A stretch of DNA of 64,000 bases from Cichorium intybus. Its lineage: Eukaryota > Streptophyta > Magnoliopsida > Asterales > Asteraceae. The stretch covers positions 60,275,354 through 60,339,353 of the forward strand of contig CM042011.1 of assembly GCA_023525715.1 (NCBI GenBank). Direction: 5' to 3'. The position numbers and the translations under genes were made by a program. Of this stretch, positions 26,516-36,673 are shown in pieces. How positions within the stretch are numbered: the first letter of the stretch is position 1; every line of letters begins with the position of its first letter. Below the pieces are notes generated by a model, which was not told the DNA's origin, did no database searches, and saw only the letters and a program-made list of their open reading frames with translations.

Positions 26516-26750
26516 CAACTTTTATTACACCAAGTTCTATTTCTCATACTTTTATCCCAAACACTAAAATATTTTTATATTAAAGTCTAAAACATAGCAA
26601 AAGACTATTTTGCCTTTTTTCACCAATTCTCTCCAAACTCTCGGAGTTTTACTATAATTCCCGCTACGTTATTTTAATACTTTCAAAAAATTTTGGCCTT
26701 TATCTTAAGCATTATCTCGAATATAAATTCAAGATTTTTGGGTCGTTACA
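23151..26750 (-). mobile_element. Solo LTR of the gypsy-like family that forms the 40-64 kb array
   Basis: The reverse complement aligns with the 3.08-kb LTR at 39858-42938. Shared blocks include the end TGTGACACCA (23151), GTGGGTGTTACA (23255-23266), TCGTGAGTTACATGAGTTTTA (near 23433), ATGTACTCACCTCG (near 24431) and GGTCAGTTTAC-type middle parts. It ends GGTCGTTACA at 26741-26750, the mutated 5' terminus. No primer-binding site, polypurine tract or internal DNA adjoins it, which is what a solo LTR formed by LTR-LTR recombination shows. The bases beside each end (ATAGG and GTGGC) do not match, so the target duplication is not visible. Small open frames within (for example 23748-23972) recur in every LTR copy and are not genes. 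Confidence 0.85.
26451..26513. repeat. (TA)n microsatellite inside the solo LTR
   Basis: About 31 TA units. The array LTRs lack it, which explains part of the extra length of this LTR (3.6 against 3.08 kb). Confidence 0.97.
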
Positions 26751-27846
26751 GTGGCATCATCGATGAACAGTCGTGGTGACAAAGTGAGAAAAGGGGTGTA
26801 CTGTTGGAAAATAGGTAAATGTGCGTTAACATTTGTTTAAGCATATATAATTATTTTATTATGTTAATTTAATTTATTAAAAACGTTAACAACTAATAAA
26901 AATTAATAATAAATATTATAATTTATAAATTAAATAAGAAAAAGATGAATTAATATATTAATTAGAAAAATAAAATTTACACATTATCCCTAAAATATAA
27001 ATTGCAGATACAAATTAGAAAGAAAAAGAAACATTAAAATCTACAACATTGTGCAACCAACCATACTTTTTTTTTCCTACTGAAGCGCAACTATCATTTC
27101 TTCCTACAAGCAACCTTCCACGTACGCTACACCAAGGCCTGTACACCAAGGCATGTTTGCAAAAATCAAATACAGGCTGTTACAAGCAATCGGCTTCATC
27201 GCTGTTTTATAGGTTGTTTTTTTGGCATAATTTTGTAGTTTAATTTGTTTTCTATTTTAAACTTACTTAGCCTTGTTCTTTATCTAATTAAGAAATCCTT
27301 GGTGGTTGATGAAAAGGGTTGAGAAGTTCTTTTTCCAGAAATCAACCGGTCTTCTGCAAGCAAATGACATCATATCAATTTATTGTTGGATAAATGTAGT
27401 ATATGACAAGATGAAAGAATATTATGTCATGGGCAAATACAATGATATATTATTTAGCCTTGGAATGGGAAAAAATGAAAAAATAACATTATATTTTCAC
27501 AAACACACATATACACACACAAACACACACTTACAAAGTGGCATATGCACTTTCATTTGTTTGAACATAATTGCAATATGAGTTTTATGGGACAAGAATT
27601 ATAAAGTCATATATTTTAGTTGGATCAATAATGTATTTTACTAAACAAAAGCAATTCACTCCAAATATAATGTTAGTTTTCAAAAAAGGATGATTTGCAA
27701 TTTGTTGCATTCTTGCATTTAACACGGAAAAATAGATTTTAGACAAACACTTAAAAGTAGATTTTAGACAAACACTTAAAAGTAAATTGCTATTTCTTTC
27801 ATTTAGCCTATGATTGGAAAAAATACAAGTAATAGCAATGTACTTT
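26751..27846. other. Intergenic DNA with a 25-bp tandem duplication
   Basis: AT-rich with no supported gene. At 27734-27783 a 25-bp unit (AGATTTTAGACAAACACTTA plus AAAGT) occurs twice in tandem. The open frames at 27049 and 27306 have no recognised domain. Confidence 0.5.
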
Positions 27847-27854
27847 TACACAGG

Positions 27855-29725
27855 TAGGGTGTTATTCGGGCGCGTAATTCGGTTTTTGGGTTATTCGGGT
27901 TTTGGGTAATGGGTAAACCGGGCGAAACTGAACCGTATAAGGTTCGGGTAATTCGGTTTTCGTGTTATTCGGGTATGGGTTATTTGGGTACGGGTTATTT
28001 GGGTAACAGGTTAAATGGCTACGGGTAATTCGGGTATGGGTTATTTGAGTTATTTAGGTCATTTGGGTAACAAAAGTACGTTTATCCATTTTTAGCCATT
28101 TATCCATTCAAATTCAGTTTCATTCCAACAAAATTCCATTCAAACACAAATTCATTCCCTTCTTACAAACATTACATAAGCATATTCAAACATTACAAAT
28201 GGAAATAGAGTTCAAACGTTTAAAAAAACAAATAAAGTTCAAACATTACAAATGGAAATAGAGTTCAAAATAAAGTTCAAACATTACAAAAACATAATCC
28301 AACATGACCACAACTTCTAGATTTGGTTAGACGCACTTCCGTTTGCCACTTCTACAATGAAAAAGTTGAATAGAGTTAAAACAATTCAAATGTAAATGAG
28401 TATAGAATTGTAAAGTAGTAAACTATTAAAATTAGTAGAGTGTACCTTCTTAAAGTAGTGTTAGTCGATCAAAATCTTTTTCAACATCGGGGTTACAACT
28501 TGAATGGAGGAACCAATCTTGTGTACAAATGAGGGCTTCAATAACGTTAGAAGTTAAAGAACTCCTAAATGTATCAAGAACTCTCTCGCTTGTGCAAAAT
28601 ACCGATTCAGAAGCAACCGTTGATACGGGAATCGCCAAGATGTCTCGAGCCATCAAAGATAAAATAGGAAACCTCATTCCATTCACCCTCTACCATAACA
28701 ATATGTTAAATTTTCGGATTCATCTTCGAAAACTTCACTCAAATATTTGTCCAACTCGCTCTTTGTGTCCATCGACACACTCATTTGCATATTTATCTTC
28801 TGAATTAACTTATCTATCATCGTAGGATTTGAAACGAAATCATTGGTTATTGGACGTTATCCCAAAGACGATGAATTAGAAGACCCAAACAGTTTACAAA
28901 TTATAGAAACTTTCAACAGCCAAGTCTCAAACAGTTTACGGATAACAGAAACGTCAGACATTCAAAATCAGAAAATCGAAACTTTAATGAAAAATCAGAC
29001 ATTTACAGCTTCAAAAATGAAAATCAGATCCATGCTTCAGACATTACAGAAATCGAGTCCATGCTTCAGACATTCAAAATCAGAAAAATCCATGCTTCAT
29101 ACATTATAGGAACCGAGTCGATGCTTCAGACATTCAAAATCAAAAAATCGATTACAGCAACAGCAAAATCGATAGCTAAATTCTGTTTTGGAGTTACCTT
29201 TGGTTTGGGTTCGATTGTTGAAATCGAGTCGTTGTCGTATGAAATCGTGTCCCTGAAATCAAGTGGTCGCCCTTGCCGTCGCCAAAGGGTGGAGTGGAGG
29301 GCTGGCCGGCTGGAGTGGTGGTCCGGTAGAGCCTGGAGCCGGAGGCGAGGCGAGGCGTCGATCGAGCCTCCAGAGTGAACCTAGGGGTGCGACTGCAGAC
29401 TTGCGAGAGTGAATTTAAGGTGGAGTTTGGCTTAAGTGAAAACGTATCCCATATATTCCCTTGGATTCAGACAATAGTACCCCTGAGACTCCCTTGAGTT
29501 CAAATTAAATATATTAATTTTTCTGTTTTTAATTAAAAATCGTTAATCAGGATATTGAGTAACCCAAAAATGAGTATCCTTACCCAATAACCGAACCGCA
29601 TACTCTTATATGGTTTGGGTATACCGGATTCAGCCACCCGTTACCAGAATAACCCGAACCGTTTTAACCCATTTCTTATTCCGCTCGGGCGGATTATTCG
29701 GTTTCGGTTTTTTCTCGCACCCTTA
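27855..29725 (-). mobile_element. Internally deleted hAT transposon
   Basis: The ends are TAGGGTGTTATTCGGG on the left and CTCGCACCCTTA on the right (inverse TAAGGGTGCGAG), with GGTTATTCGGG-type subterminal repeats at both ends. The 8-bp direct repeat TACACAGG flanks it (27847-27854, 29726-29733). The only transposase part found is the C-terminal dimerisation domain on the minus strand. The right half contains a GC-rich stretch (29270-29380) and short repeats around CATGCTTCAGACATT (29030-29140) that look like filler or captured DNA. Confidence 0.9.
28450..28830 (-). pseudogene. hAT transposase C-terminal remnant (RICESLEEPER-like)
   Basis: The minus-strand frame ending at 28450 contains FPILSLMARDILAIPVSTVA and SESVF...RVLDTFRSSLTSN followed by VIEALICTQDW, the hATC dimerisation domain. 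Upstream, TGG has become TAG a few codons before this motif, and the segment corresponding to SELDKYLSE is in a different frame. The N-terminal zinc finger and catalytic core are missing. No functional product is expected. Confidence 0.85.
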
Positions 29726-29733
29726 TACACAGG

Positions 29734-30026
29734 CACACACATATAAACTAAACTGACAAAGACATACAAACACAAGTCTTGATATAAGATAATTTATTGA
29801 TTATACATCGACCTTTTGATTTCTTATATGAAATTGTTATTTCATAGTTGATAACAATGACTTAGATATTTTTTAACAAAATATATTTATTATTATTTTA
29901 ACTAGATGATTTTGTTTCTACAATAAACAACGACAAGGACGGGTTGTATGGGAACAGCGAAAACGGTCTTTCAAGGATCAACAACCCTCAAAAAACACAC
30001 TCAGTGGAAGTGATCGAGTTGGAGAG
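29734..30026. other. 5' flank of the host gene at 30027
   Basis: About 290 bp between the hAT target duplication and the first ATG. No convincing TATA box was found, so the promoter cannot be placed. The hAT insertion sits close enough to affect it. Confidence 0.4.
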
Positions 30027-32067
30027 ATGCTAAATGCGCTTTCTCTGCGAAGGGCTGCTCATTTCGGCGATGAAGGAGACGAACACCAAGAAGATGGATC
30101 CAAGACCAGAAAACAACTCTCCATTGCTATGCGGGTCACCAACTACCTGACCCGAACCGGTTACCTCTGGCCGATAATCCTTCTTGCCATTCTCATCTTC
30201 GTAATCGCCTCTCTCTTCCTTCATTCACGCGATTTGGTTTGCGTTTCTTCAATTTCTTCCTTTGATCGACTCTCTCGTACCCGATTCTTCGGGTTGGATG
30301 GACTCGAATCGGACTTCGGATCCCTAGGCGTCCCATGGTGTAAGCTCTCATCACTCATTCACTCGGTGTTTCTCCTTTTGTTACTGTTAGGGTTTTTTTT
30401 TTTTTTTTTTTTCATTTGATTTCATCAGATCTGAATCAATGTGATAATACTCGTCCATTTCTACGTTGTTTTGGTCTAGTTTACGTTCATCTAGATTCAG
30501 AGACTTGTGATTTGATTTTCTAACTGCGTATCTGCACTTGATTTGACAAAAAAACAACCCTAAAATTTGCTAATGAAACACTACTTACTCATAACTATCC
30601 GTTTTCAATTTCTAATCTGCTATCCTTCTTAAAAGGCAGATCGAAACATGGAAAAACCATTGAATGGACATCAAAGGATCTGCTCCAAGGATTGGAAGAG
30701 TTTGTACCAATATACGAGACACGACCCATCAAGAACAACATGTACGGAATGGGTTTCGATCACAGCTTTGGCCTCTGGTTTATCACTCGATGGCTAAAAC
30801 CAGAACTAATGATCGAAAGTGGAGCCTTCAAGGGACATTCAACCTGGGTTCTAAGGCAAGCAATGCCAAACACCCCAATCATCTCACTCACACCTCGCCA
30901 CCCTTCAAAATACCTCATGAAAGGCCCCGCTTATGTCGATCACAACTGCACTTATTTTGCTGGAAAAGATTTCGTTGACTTTGGAAATGTCAATTGGTCA
31001 ACAGTGATGAAGAAACATGGCGTTACTGATCTTACCCGAGTTCTTATATTCTTCGATGATCATCAAAACGAGTTAAAAAGGTAATCCAATCCCTAATCAA
31101 ATTCCCAATATAGTTTTGTCATTAATGTTTAATTATTTCTTTAATTTCATTTTTCGTTCAGATTAAAACAGGCACATAAAGCTGGATTTTCTCATCTTGT
31201 ATTTGAAGACAACTACGATACTGGAACAGGAGATCATTATTCCTTGAGACAAATATGTGATCAATTTTACATACAAGGTTAGTTTAATATCAAAAAGGGA
31301 AATCTCCAATAAAGTCTCATTATTTTGAGTCAATGAAAAAGACATCATGTCGACTAACGTATTCAGTTTATAGCCATTTTATTCCGATTTACCAGGTTTC
31401 CTAAATTGGAAATCTCCAATAAAGTCCAATTATTTTGGGTTTTCATAAATTGTATTATTATAAAAAAAATTCAACATTGAAACTTTTTCATAAAGTGACT
31501 GAAAATTTCCAATCTAGGAAAAACCCGGATAAAAGGGTTAAAATGTGGTCCCAAAATAGTGAGACTTTATTAGAGATTTCCCTATCCGAAATTAGTTAAA
31601 TCCGAACTCATGAAAATGTAAATTCCCGATAATGCCCCTGTTCAGGAGGTGGACATAGCTGTTTCAAAGATAGCGATGAAGCTAGACAAAGATCAAGACG
31701 AAAAAACTTTTGGGAAAAAGCGGTGGACATAGAAGGGTTATGTGGGCCCGGGGAGGCATGGTGGGGGGTAAAAGGGTACATGCGGGATGATTTTAATCAC
31801 ACCAATAAACAAATTTCATATACACAACATTTTGAAAATAGTAGATTTGTGGAATCGGTGGTTGATGTTTATTGGGAAGTTCCACCGGTTGCTGGTCCAT
31901 CGCTTACACATCAAACGAGATATGATCCCGCACGTGTGAGTTGTCCGATTGTAGAAGATGGAAGATTTGGGTTGTTTCAAAGACTTGGGTTATCGAGACT
32001 TGAGACTTCTGTATTTAATGGGTATACTCAAATGGTGTATGTTGAGATGTCTCCAAAAGAAATGTAG
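30027..32067 (+). CDS. Single-pass membrane protein of a plant-conserved family, 4 exons, 431 aa
   Basis: Exons 30027-30339, 30636-31080, 31162-31277 and 31646-32067 join in frame (1296 nt). All introns are GT..AG, and the acceptor at 30635 is the one that keeps frame (PWCRSKHGKT). Residues 1-45 are polar and basic; residues about 46-66 (YLWPIILLAILIFVIASLFL) form one membrane segment with no cleavable signal, so a type II Golgi/ER-type anchor is likely. The C-terminal domain is highly patterned: MYGMGFDHSFGLWF, LMIESGAFKGHSTW, VLIFFDDHQNELKR, FEDNYDTGTGDHYS, GPGEAWWGVKG and LTHQTRYDPARVS. The ESGAFKGHS loop and following DDH resemble the nucleotide-binding part of a Rossmann methyltransferase, but this is only a suggestion and no reaction can be assigned. 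A broken paralogue of exon 4 lies at 35650-36058. The gene looks intact. Confidence 0.85.
31296..31583. mobile_element. Foldback MITE inside intron 3
   Basis: The left arm AGGGAAATCTCCAATAAAGT pairs with the right arm ACTTTATTAGAGATTTCCCT over about 32 bases with two mismatches, and a third copy of the motif is at 31407-31437. The flanks (ATCAAAA and ATCCGAAA) give only a weak possible target duplication. It sits in the 368-bp third intron and does not touch the splice sites. Confidence 0.75.
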
Positions 32068-32189
32068 ATGTTAATGTTTTATGGTAGCTAAATAGTGATT
32101 AGTGTTTTTTTTTACTAGAATGTTTTATTAGATGTGTTTGTTTTTTATTTTTTGTGAGTTTGTGGCTTGTGTGATTAAAATGGTGGTTT

Positions 32190-32467
32190 GGTTAAGGGTG
32201 TGTTTGGCAAAACTAGCAGGTAGCTGATAGCTAATAGATGGAAGCTAGTAGTGGTTAGCTGGAAACCAGTAGCAGTAGCTTTTATTAGTGCAGAAGTATT
32301 CGACAAAATTAGTTGTTAGTTTATTAGTGTAGAAGTATTCGACAAAATTAGTTGAAGTAGCTTTTAGATTAGGAGAATTTTGTTAAAAATATAAGATAAA
32401 AGCTATTCTTGCTTAATGAAGTTTTTTTTAGAGCTTTTTCTTAAAAGCTAAAAGTAAAATAAGCCCT
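32190..32467. mobile_element. Probable MITE in the 3' flank of the host gene
   Basis: The paralogous 3' flank at 36140-36170 reads straight through where this copy has about 280 extra bases, bounded by TAAAATGG on the left and TAAAAATGG on the right. It starts near GGTTAAGGGTGTGTTTGGCA, a look common among plant MITEs. Inside is a 34-bp direct repeat (32282-32315, 32321-32354). The exact ends are uncertain. Confidence 0.55.
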
Positions 32468-32469
32468 AA

Positions 32470-34000
32470 AAATGGAAAGGTAGTTGGTCATGATTTGGAC
32501 AAAAGCAGGACAGGTTTTTTTTTCAAAGTGTTGAATATGCTTAAAATATGTTATGCTTTTATTTGTTGTAAGAATGGTTATTAGATTATGTTTTATGAGA
32601 CAAACGATCTTAGAAGTGTTTGAATTATCTTGCAAATCACTAAATTGTAATAAACTGATGAGTTAAAATGAAATAGCTTATGCGTGACTAAAAGGCAATA
32701 AGCCGGTAAGTTAAAATGAAACAGTTTAAGGCTTTAAGCAGAAGTTTGTTAACTTGTATTAACAATCCAATACACTCTATAAAAAAAGGAATGGATAACT
32801 GGATAAGGTAATGGGAATAATTTATCATATTATATTTAATTGTTTCTTGGCTTATATGAATGTATTGAACTTTAGAACTTTTCCAATAAGTGTAGATATA
32901 ATATATAATTTTACCTTTACTCAATAGATTATTTTAGGGCCATATTATAAAAACTACTTAGACTTTGATGTCTTTCGACAACGATTGGTAAAAGAGGTTT
33001 TCTGGTAACCTTATTTGACGATAAAACGTTGAACTATGCTAAAATCATTGTAATTTCGAATCCTTTTGGTTTAATTATCTGAAATAAACATTATGTCTTA
33101 ATTACAAAAACTTTAATTTGTTTAATAAACACTCTAACCGAGTAGAACTTTCCCGCTTAATATTAAGATTTATAATGTATTTAAAAAAAATTAGATTATT
33201 GAATAAAACTTTAAATATGCCTTTAAAGACATATATAACGAAATAATATTAGATAATAATTAAAAATTGGCATAGTAATAAACCTGGATTAGAAATTTAA
33301 TGTAGACTAGAAATATTATATTTATATATGATCATTTAGTTCCAACTTCCAATACAATATTATATGAATACCTCAATTTCTTATCATGAAAATTCAACTA
33401 ATTGGGAAGATCATATAAACTTCGCTTAAACAACTAAAATTGTATAACATTTATCGTTAACATGCAATCAAGCACCGGCTAAATAATATTGCGGGAACTT
33501 TTATGGATCTTTTATCACGATAGTAAGATAATGATTTGCCACATCATCAATATAAACGGGAAAATCCGATGTACCCGCTAATGTGTTTTTTATGCAAACC
33601 CTTTGCTATTAGATTATAGAAAAAATTCTTTGAATGGTCAAACTAATTAAATATGAAACTACAAGTCTACAATGGTTTTTATATGATTTAAAGTTTGGTG
33701 GTTAAGGCGATGGAGCCAGAAATTTCAAAATGGAATTCAAAAACTGTATTAAAGATTTTACTAAATGTTGTTTAAACTGTTGGTAAAAATGATTTGTTTA
33801 ATACCAAAACCAAATCAGGAAATTCATGGCCATTTGGGCCAGAGATAAAATAAAGCCCATCGTGGTTATCTTTAGAAATATTAGACCAAGGGTTGTATTC
33901 GCATTTCATTTTTTTATTACTTTTTTACTGTTATTTATAGGTCATGTCATCTTTTTTGTATTCCTCTTTCATTCTCTTCCATCTTCTCCTATTTACACAT
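32470..34000. other. Intergenic DNA
   Basis: Up to about 32950 this is the 3' flank shared with the pseudogene copy (matching up to 36430). Beyond that, no feature is supported. The 162-codon frame starting at 33944 is discussed under rejected items. Confidence 0.5.
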
Positions 34001-34248
34001 GAAGCATCTAAGGCAAGATACACGTCTCATATGCTTGTGTTAATATATTCTTGGAACTCCGTTCTCATTAGTAAAATATTGTCATTTTGGCATCATGTCG
34101 ACGCACTAGACGAAGAGTCTTTCCATTTCGTCTTATCTCTACCGATTGACCGAGCTAATACTGAGAAGTCAAACTCGTCGTTCTTCTCATTCAAATCTAT
34201 ATTAACACAAGCATACGAGACGTCGTGTATCTTGCCTCAGACGCTTTC
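34001..34248. repeat. Imperfect inverted repeat, about 47-51 nt arms, 150-nt loop
   Basis: Arm 1 is 34001-34047 and arm 2 is 34198-34248. The shared cores are AGGCAAGATACACG and TATGCTTGTGTTAATATA. Differences are three A/G transitions, a one-base and a three-base indel. On the minus-strand transcript the three transitions become G:U pairs, while on the plus strand they are A:C mismatches. It could be a small-RNA hairpin precursor or the inverted ends of a short element; no target duplication was identified. Confidence 0.7.
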
Positions 34249-34555
34249 ATTCCTTTTTTTAGCCGCACCTGCTTCTTCCTTGTTCACTTCATGCCAGTTT
34301 TTACACCGCTCCAAAATCTTCCATAAACTCGACATATCTGAATGCATTTTCGTGATTCTCATTTCGAAATATGTCAAGCGGCGTCTCGAAAACATTTTGA
34401 TAACTTGGTACACAATTACGTTGGGTTTTTAGGTTGTGGTACAACCCGATAAACTTCATAAGTTGTCGTTTGACTTCCGATATTTAGTGGCCAACATGTG
34501 TTTCGACAGATAAAAAGTAAAAAAAAGATAATTTAAAAAAAACTAGTTGTTGGAA

Positions 34556-34584
34556 GGGGGAGGGGGAGGGGGAGGGGGAGGGGG
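34556..34584 (+). repeat. (GGGGGA)n G-quadruplex-capable tract
   Basis: Five runs of exactly five G separated by single A. It is followed by more G-rich DNA to about 34690 (GGGGTGGTGGTG and others), unlike the AT-rich surroundings. Confidence 0.9.
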
Positions 34585-34782
34585 TGGTGGTGCGGTGAGA
34601 AGTCCCCGTGGAAGGGGTTGGACCGCTGCGAGTTTACTGAGTAGGTGGTGCTACTGTGGGGATGTACGGTGTCCACCTCAATCCCCGCATGATGTTGGTT
34701 TCCACGACACACAGTCTTAATCTTTTAATCATTAAATCAAGAGATAATGATCTGTAAGGATAATTAACTTTATCTCGTGTAC

Positions 34783-34993
34783 ACATTTAGTCACTTATAT
34801 TTTTTTGTTCATATTAAGTCATTTATATTTTTTTGTGTATATATAACCATTAAACTTATTTTTCTTGTACACAGATGACCATTAAATTTTTTTTTGGTAC
34901 AAATATGACCATTAAGTTATTGGTCATATGTGTACAAAAAAAATAAGTTTAATGGTAATATGTAACAAAAAAACATAAGCGACTAAATATGAT
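34783..34993. repeat. Foldback repeat (MITE-like)
   Basis: The left half (ACATTTAGTCACTTATATTT and AACCATTAAACTTATTTTTC) is repeated in inverse in the right half (GTACAAAAAAAATAAGTTTA and ACATAAGCGACTAAATATG). Arms are about 80-90 bp with a short centre near 34888-34910. The target duplication is not clear. Confidence 0.65.
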
Positions 34994-35649
34994 TTAAAAA
35001 GTTTATGTGTAAATCAGACACAAAAATAAATTAAATGATCAAATGTGAACAATTTTTAAAATTCGTTAGTTAATCAGGTCATTGTTCCTTAAATCAAAAT
35101 GAGTATTCTTTGAGTGTTAAACCAAATATGAAACTAGGATGCTTTTAACATAAATAGTATATTATTTTAATCATATTTAACCTTTTATTGAATAAAATAA
35201 AATTTTAAACATTATAAATATTACAATAATATTTTTAGTTATAAAAGATTAAGGGATTAATCACTAAAAGGAGCAAAAGGGGCTGTTAGAACACGAAATG
35301 ACACCTTTTGAAAAGTTTAGTGATTGACCCAAAGATTAAATTAGATAAGCCGATATCAATTACATACAACTCTAAGAACACCTTAAAACTTCCTAAAAAT
35401 CTCCAATAAAACTAAATCGATTCAAGAATTCTAGTTCTATGTATTAAACAGCTAATTAAAGTATAAAACCGTCCACCAACATTAGAACAATAATTACAAA
35501 TAATCAAACAGGAATGAAATTGATTTCCATTCTATTTTCTGCCGACCATCAAAGACATGACGAAATTCATTTCGTTCATATTCCAAATTCATTGAGAAAT
35601 TACAATTCCTTCCCAAATATTCTACAACCGAACCACCCGTGGCTGTCTG
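34994..35649. other. Intergenic DNA, possible further remnants of the duplicated gene
   Basis: Near 35530-35580 the reading ILFSADHQRHDE faintly resembles ILFFDDHQNELK at the end of exon 2 of the 30-kb gene. The resemblance is too weak to annotate as an exon. Confidence 0.35.
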
Positions 35650-36058
35650 TCATGAAAATGTATAAATTACCAATAATACCCTTATGGACAGACGAAAAAA
35701 CTTGAGTGGACTTAAAAGGACTACGTGGGTCAGGAGAGGCATGGTGGGGTGTTATAGGGTATATACCAGACGATTTTAACCACACCACTAAACCAATATC
35801 ATACACACAACATTTCCAAAAATAGCAGATTTTTTGAATCAATACTTGATGTTTTTGGGGAACTTCGGCCACCAGCTACTCCGTCACTTACACATCAAAC
35901 AAGAATACAAGATATGATCCAGCACGTGCGACCACTCCTACTATAGAAGATGGAACATTTGGTATGTTTCAAAGACTTGGTTTGTCTACCATTGTGACTT
36001 TTGTATTTAATGGGTATACTCAAATGGTGTATGCTCAGATATCTCCAAAAGAAATGTA
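35650..36058 (+). pseudogene. Broken copy of exon 4 of the 30-kb membrane-protein gene
   Basis: Homology starts in the end of intron 3 (ATGAAAATGTATAAATTACC against ATGAAAATGTAAATTCCCG) and runs to the stop codon. Recognisable parts are EAWWGV, DDFNHTT, SYTQHF, SLTHQT and FNGYTQMVY...SPKEM. It is broken by a large deletion at the exon start, a one-base insertion (CCAAAAATAG near 35817) and a 7-base insertion near 35908. Exons 1-3 are absent. No product is expected. Confidence 0.88.
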
Positions 36059-36430
36059 GCTAGCTTAATATTTTATGGTATCTAAATAGCTATTATTTAG
36101 TGTTTGAATAGATGTGTTTCGGTTTGTTAGTTTTTGTGTCTTCTATGATTTACTTAAAATGGGAAAGTAGTTGGTTAAGAATTGAACGGAATAGGACCCT
36201 TTTCTCAAAGTATTCAATGAATATGGTATTTTCTTTGGTCGGATGGAATCTAATACAAATGAATAGATAGGGTGATTAAATGGTTAATAATATTTCAATG
36301 TCATATTTGGTTGTTTGGCTGATTCTTACCAAGAGAATATTGTTTAGTGGAAACTTTATATCATACAAGTAAATATATATAATTTTAACTCTACTCTATA
36401 GATTGTTTTATGGGTTGTATATTGTGAAAC
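36059..36430 (+). repeat. Duplicated 3' flank of the membrane-protein gene
   Basis: Continues the similarity with 32068-32950 (TTTTATGGTATCTAAATAG, ATATATAATTTTAACTCTACT), except that the MITE-like insert at 32190-32467 is missing. It shows that the copy arose by DNA duplication, not by retroposition. Confidence 0.7.
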
Positions 36431-36446
36431 TCAATGCATGTCTTTC

Positions 36447-36558
<112 letters not shown>

Positions 36559-36673
36559 TCAACTAATACTAAGAGGTCATAAAACACTAGATTATTTCTC
36601 GTTCCTCATGGTTTAAGCCAATGAGTAGGAAGTCCAAACATACTTCGCTTAAACTATGTCTATGATACCGACT

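Noticed and set aside
30030..30224. Minus-strand frame opposite exon 1 of the host gene
   Set aside because: Shadow of the real coding exon on the plus strand.
33944..34432. 162-codon plus-strand open frame
   Set aside because: It runs straight through the inverted repeat at 34001-34248, has no recognised domain and has low-complexity Ser/Phe/Leu composition; likely chance.
34783..34993. Stowaway-type MITE assignment for the foldback
   Set aside because: The required TA duplication and canonical CTCCCTCC ends were not seen, so only a generic foldback is reported.
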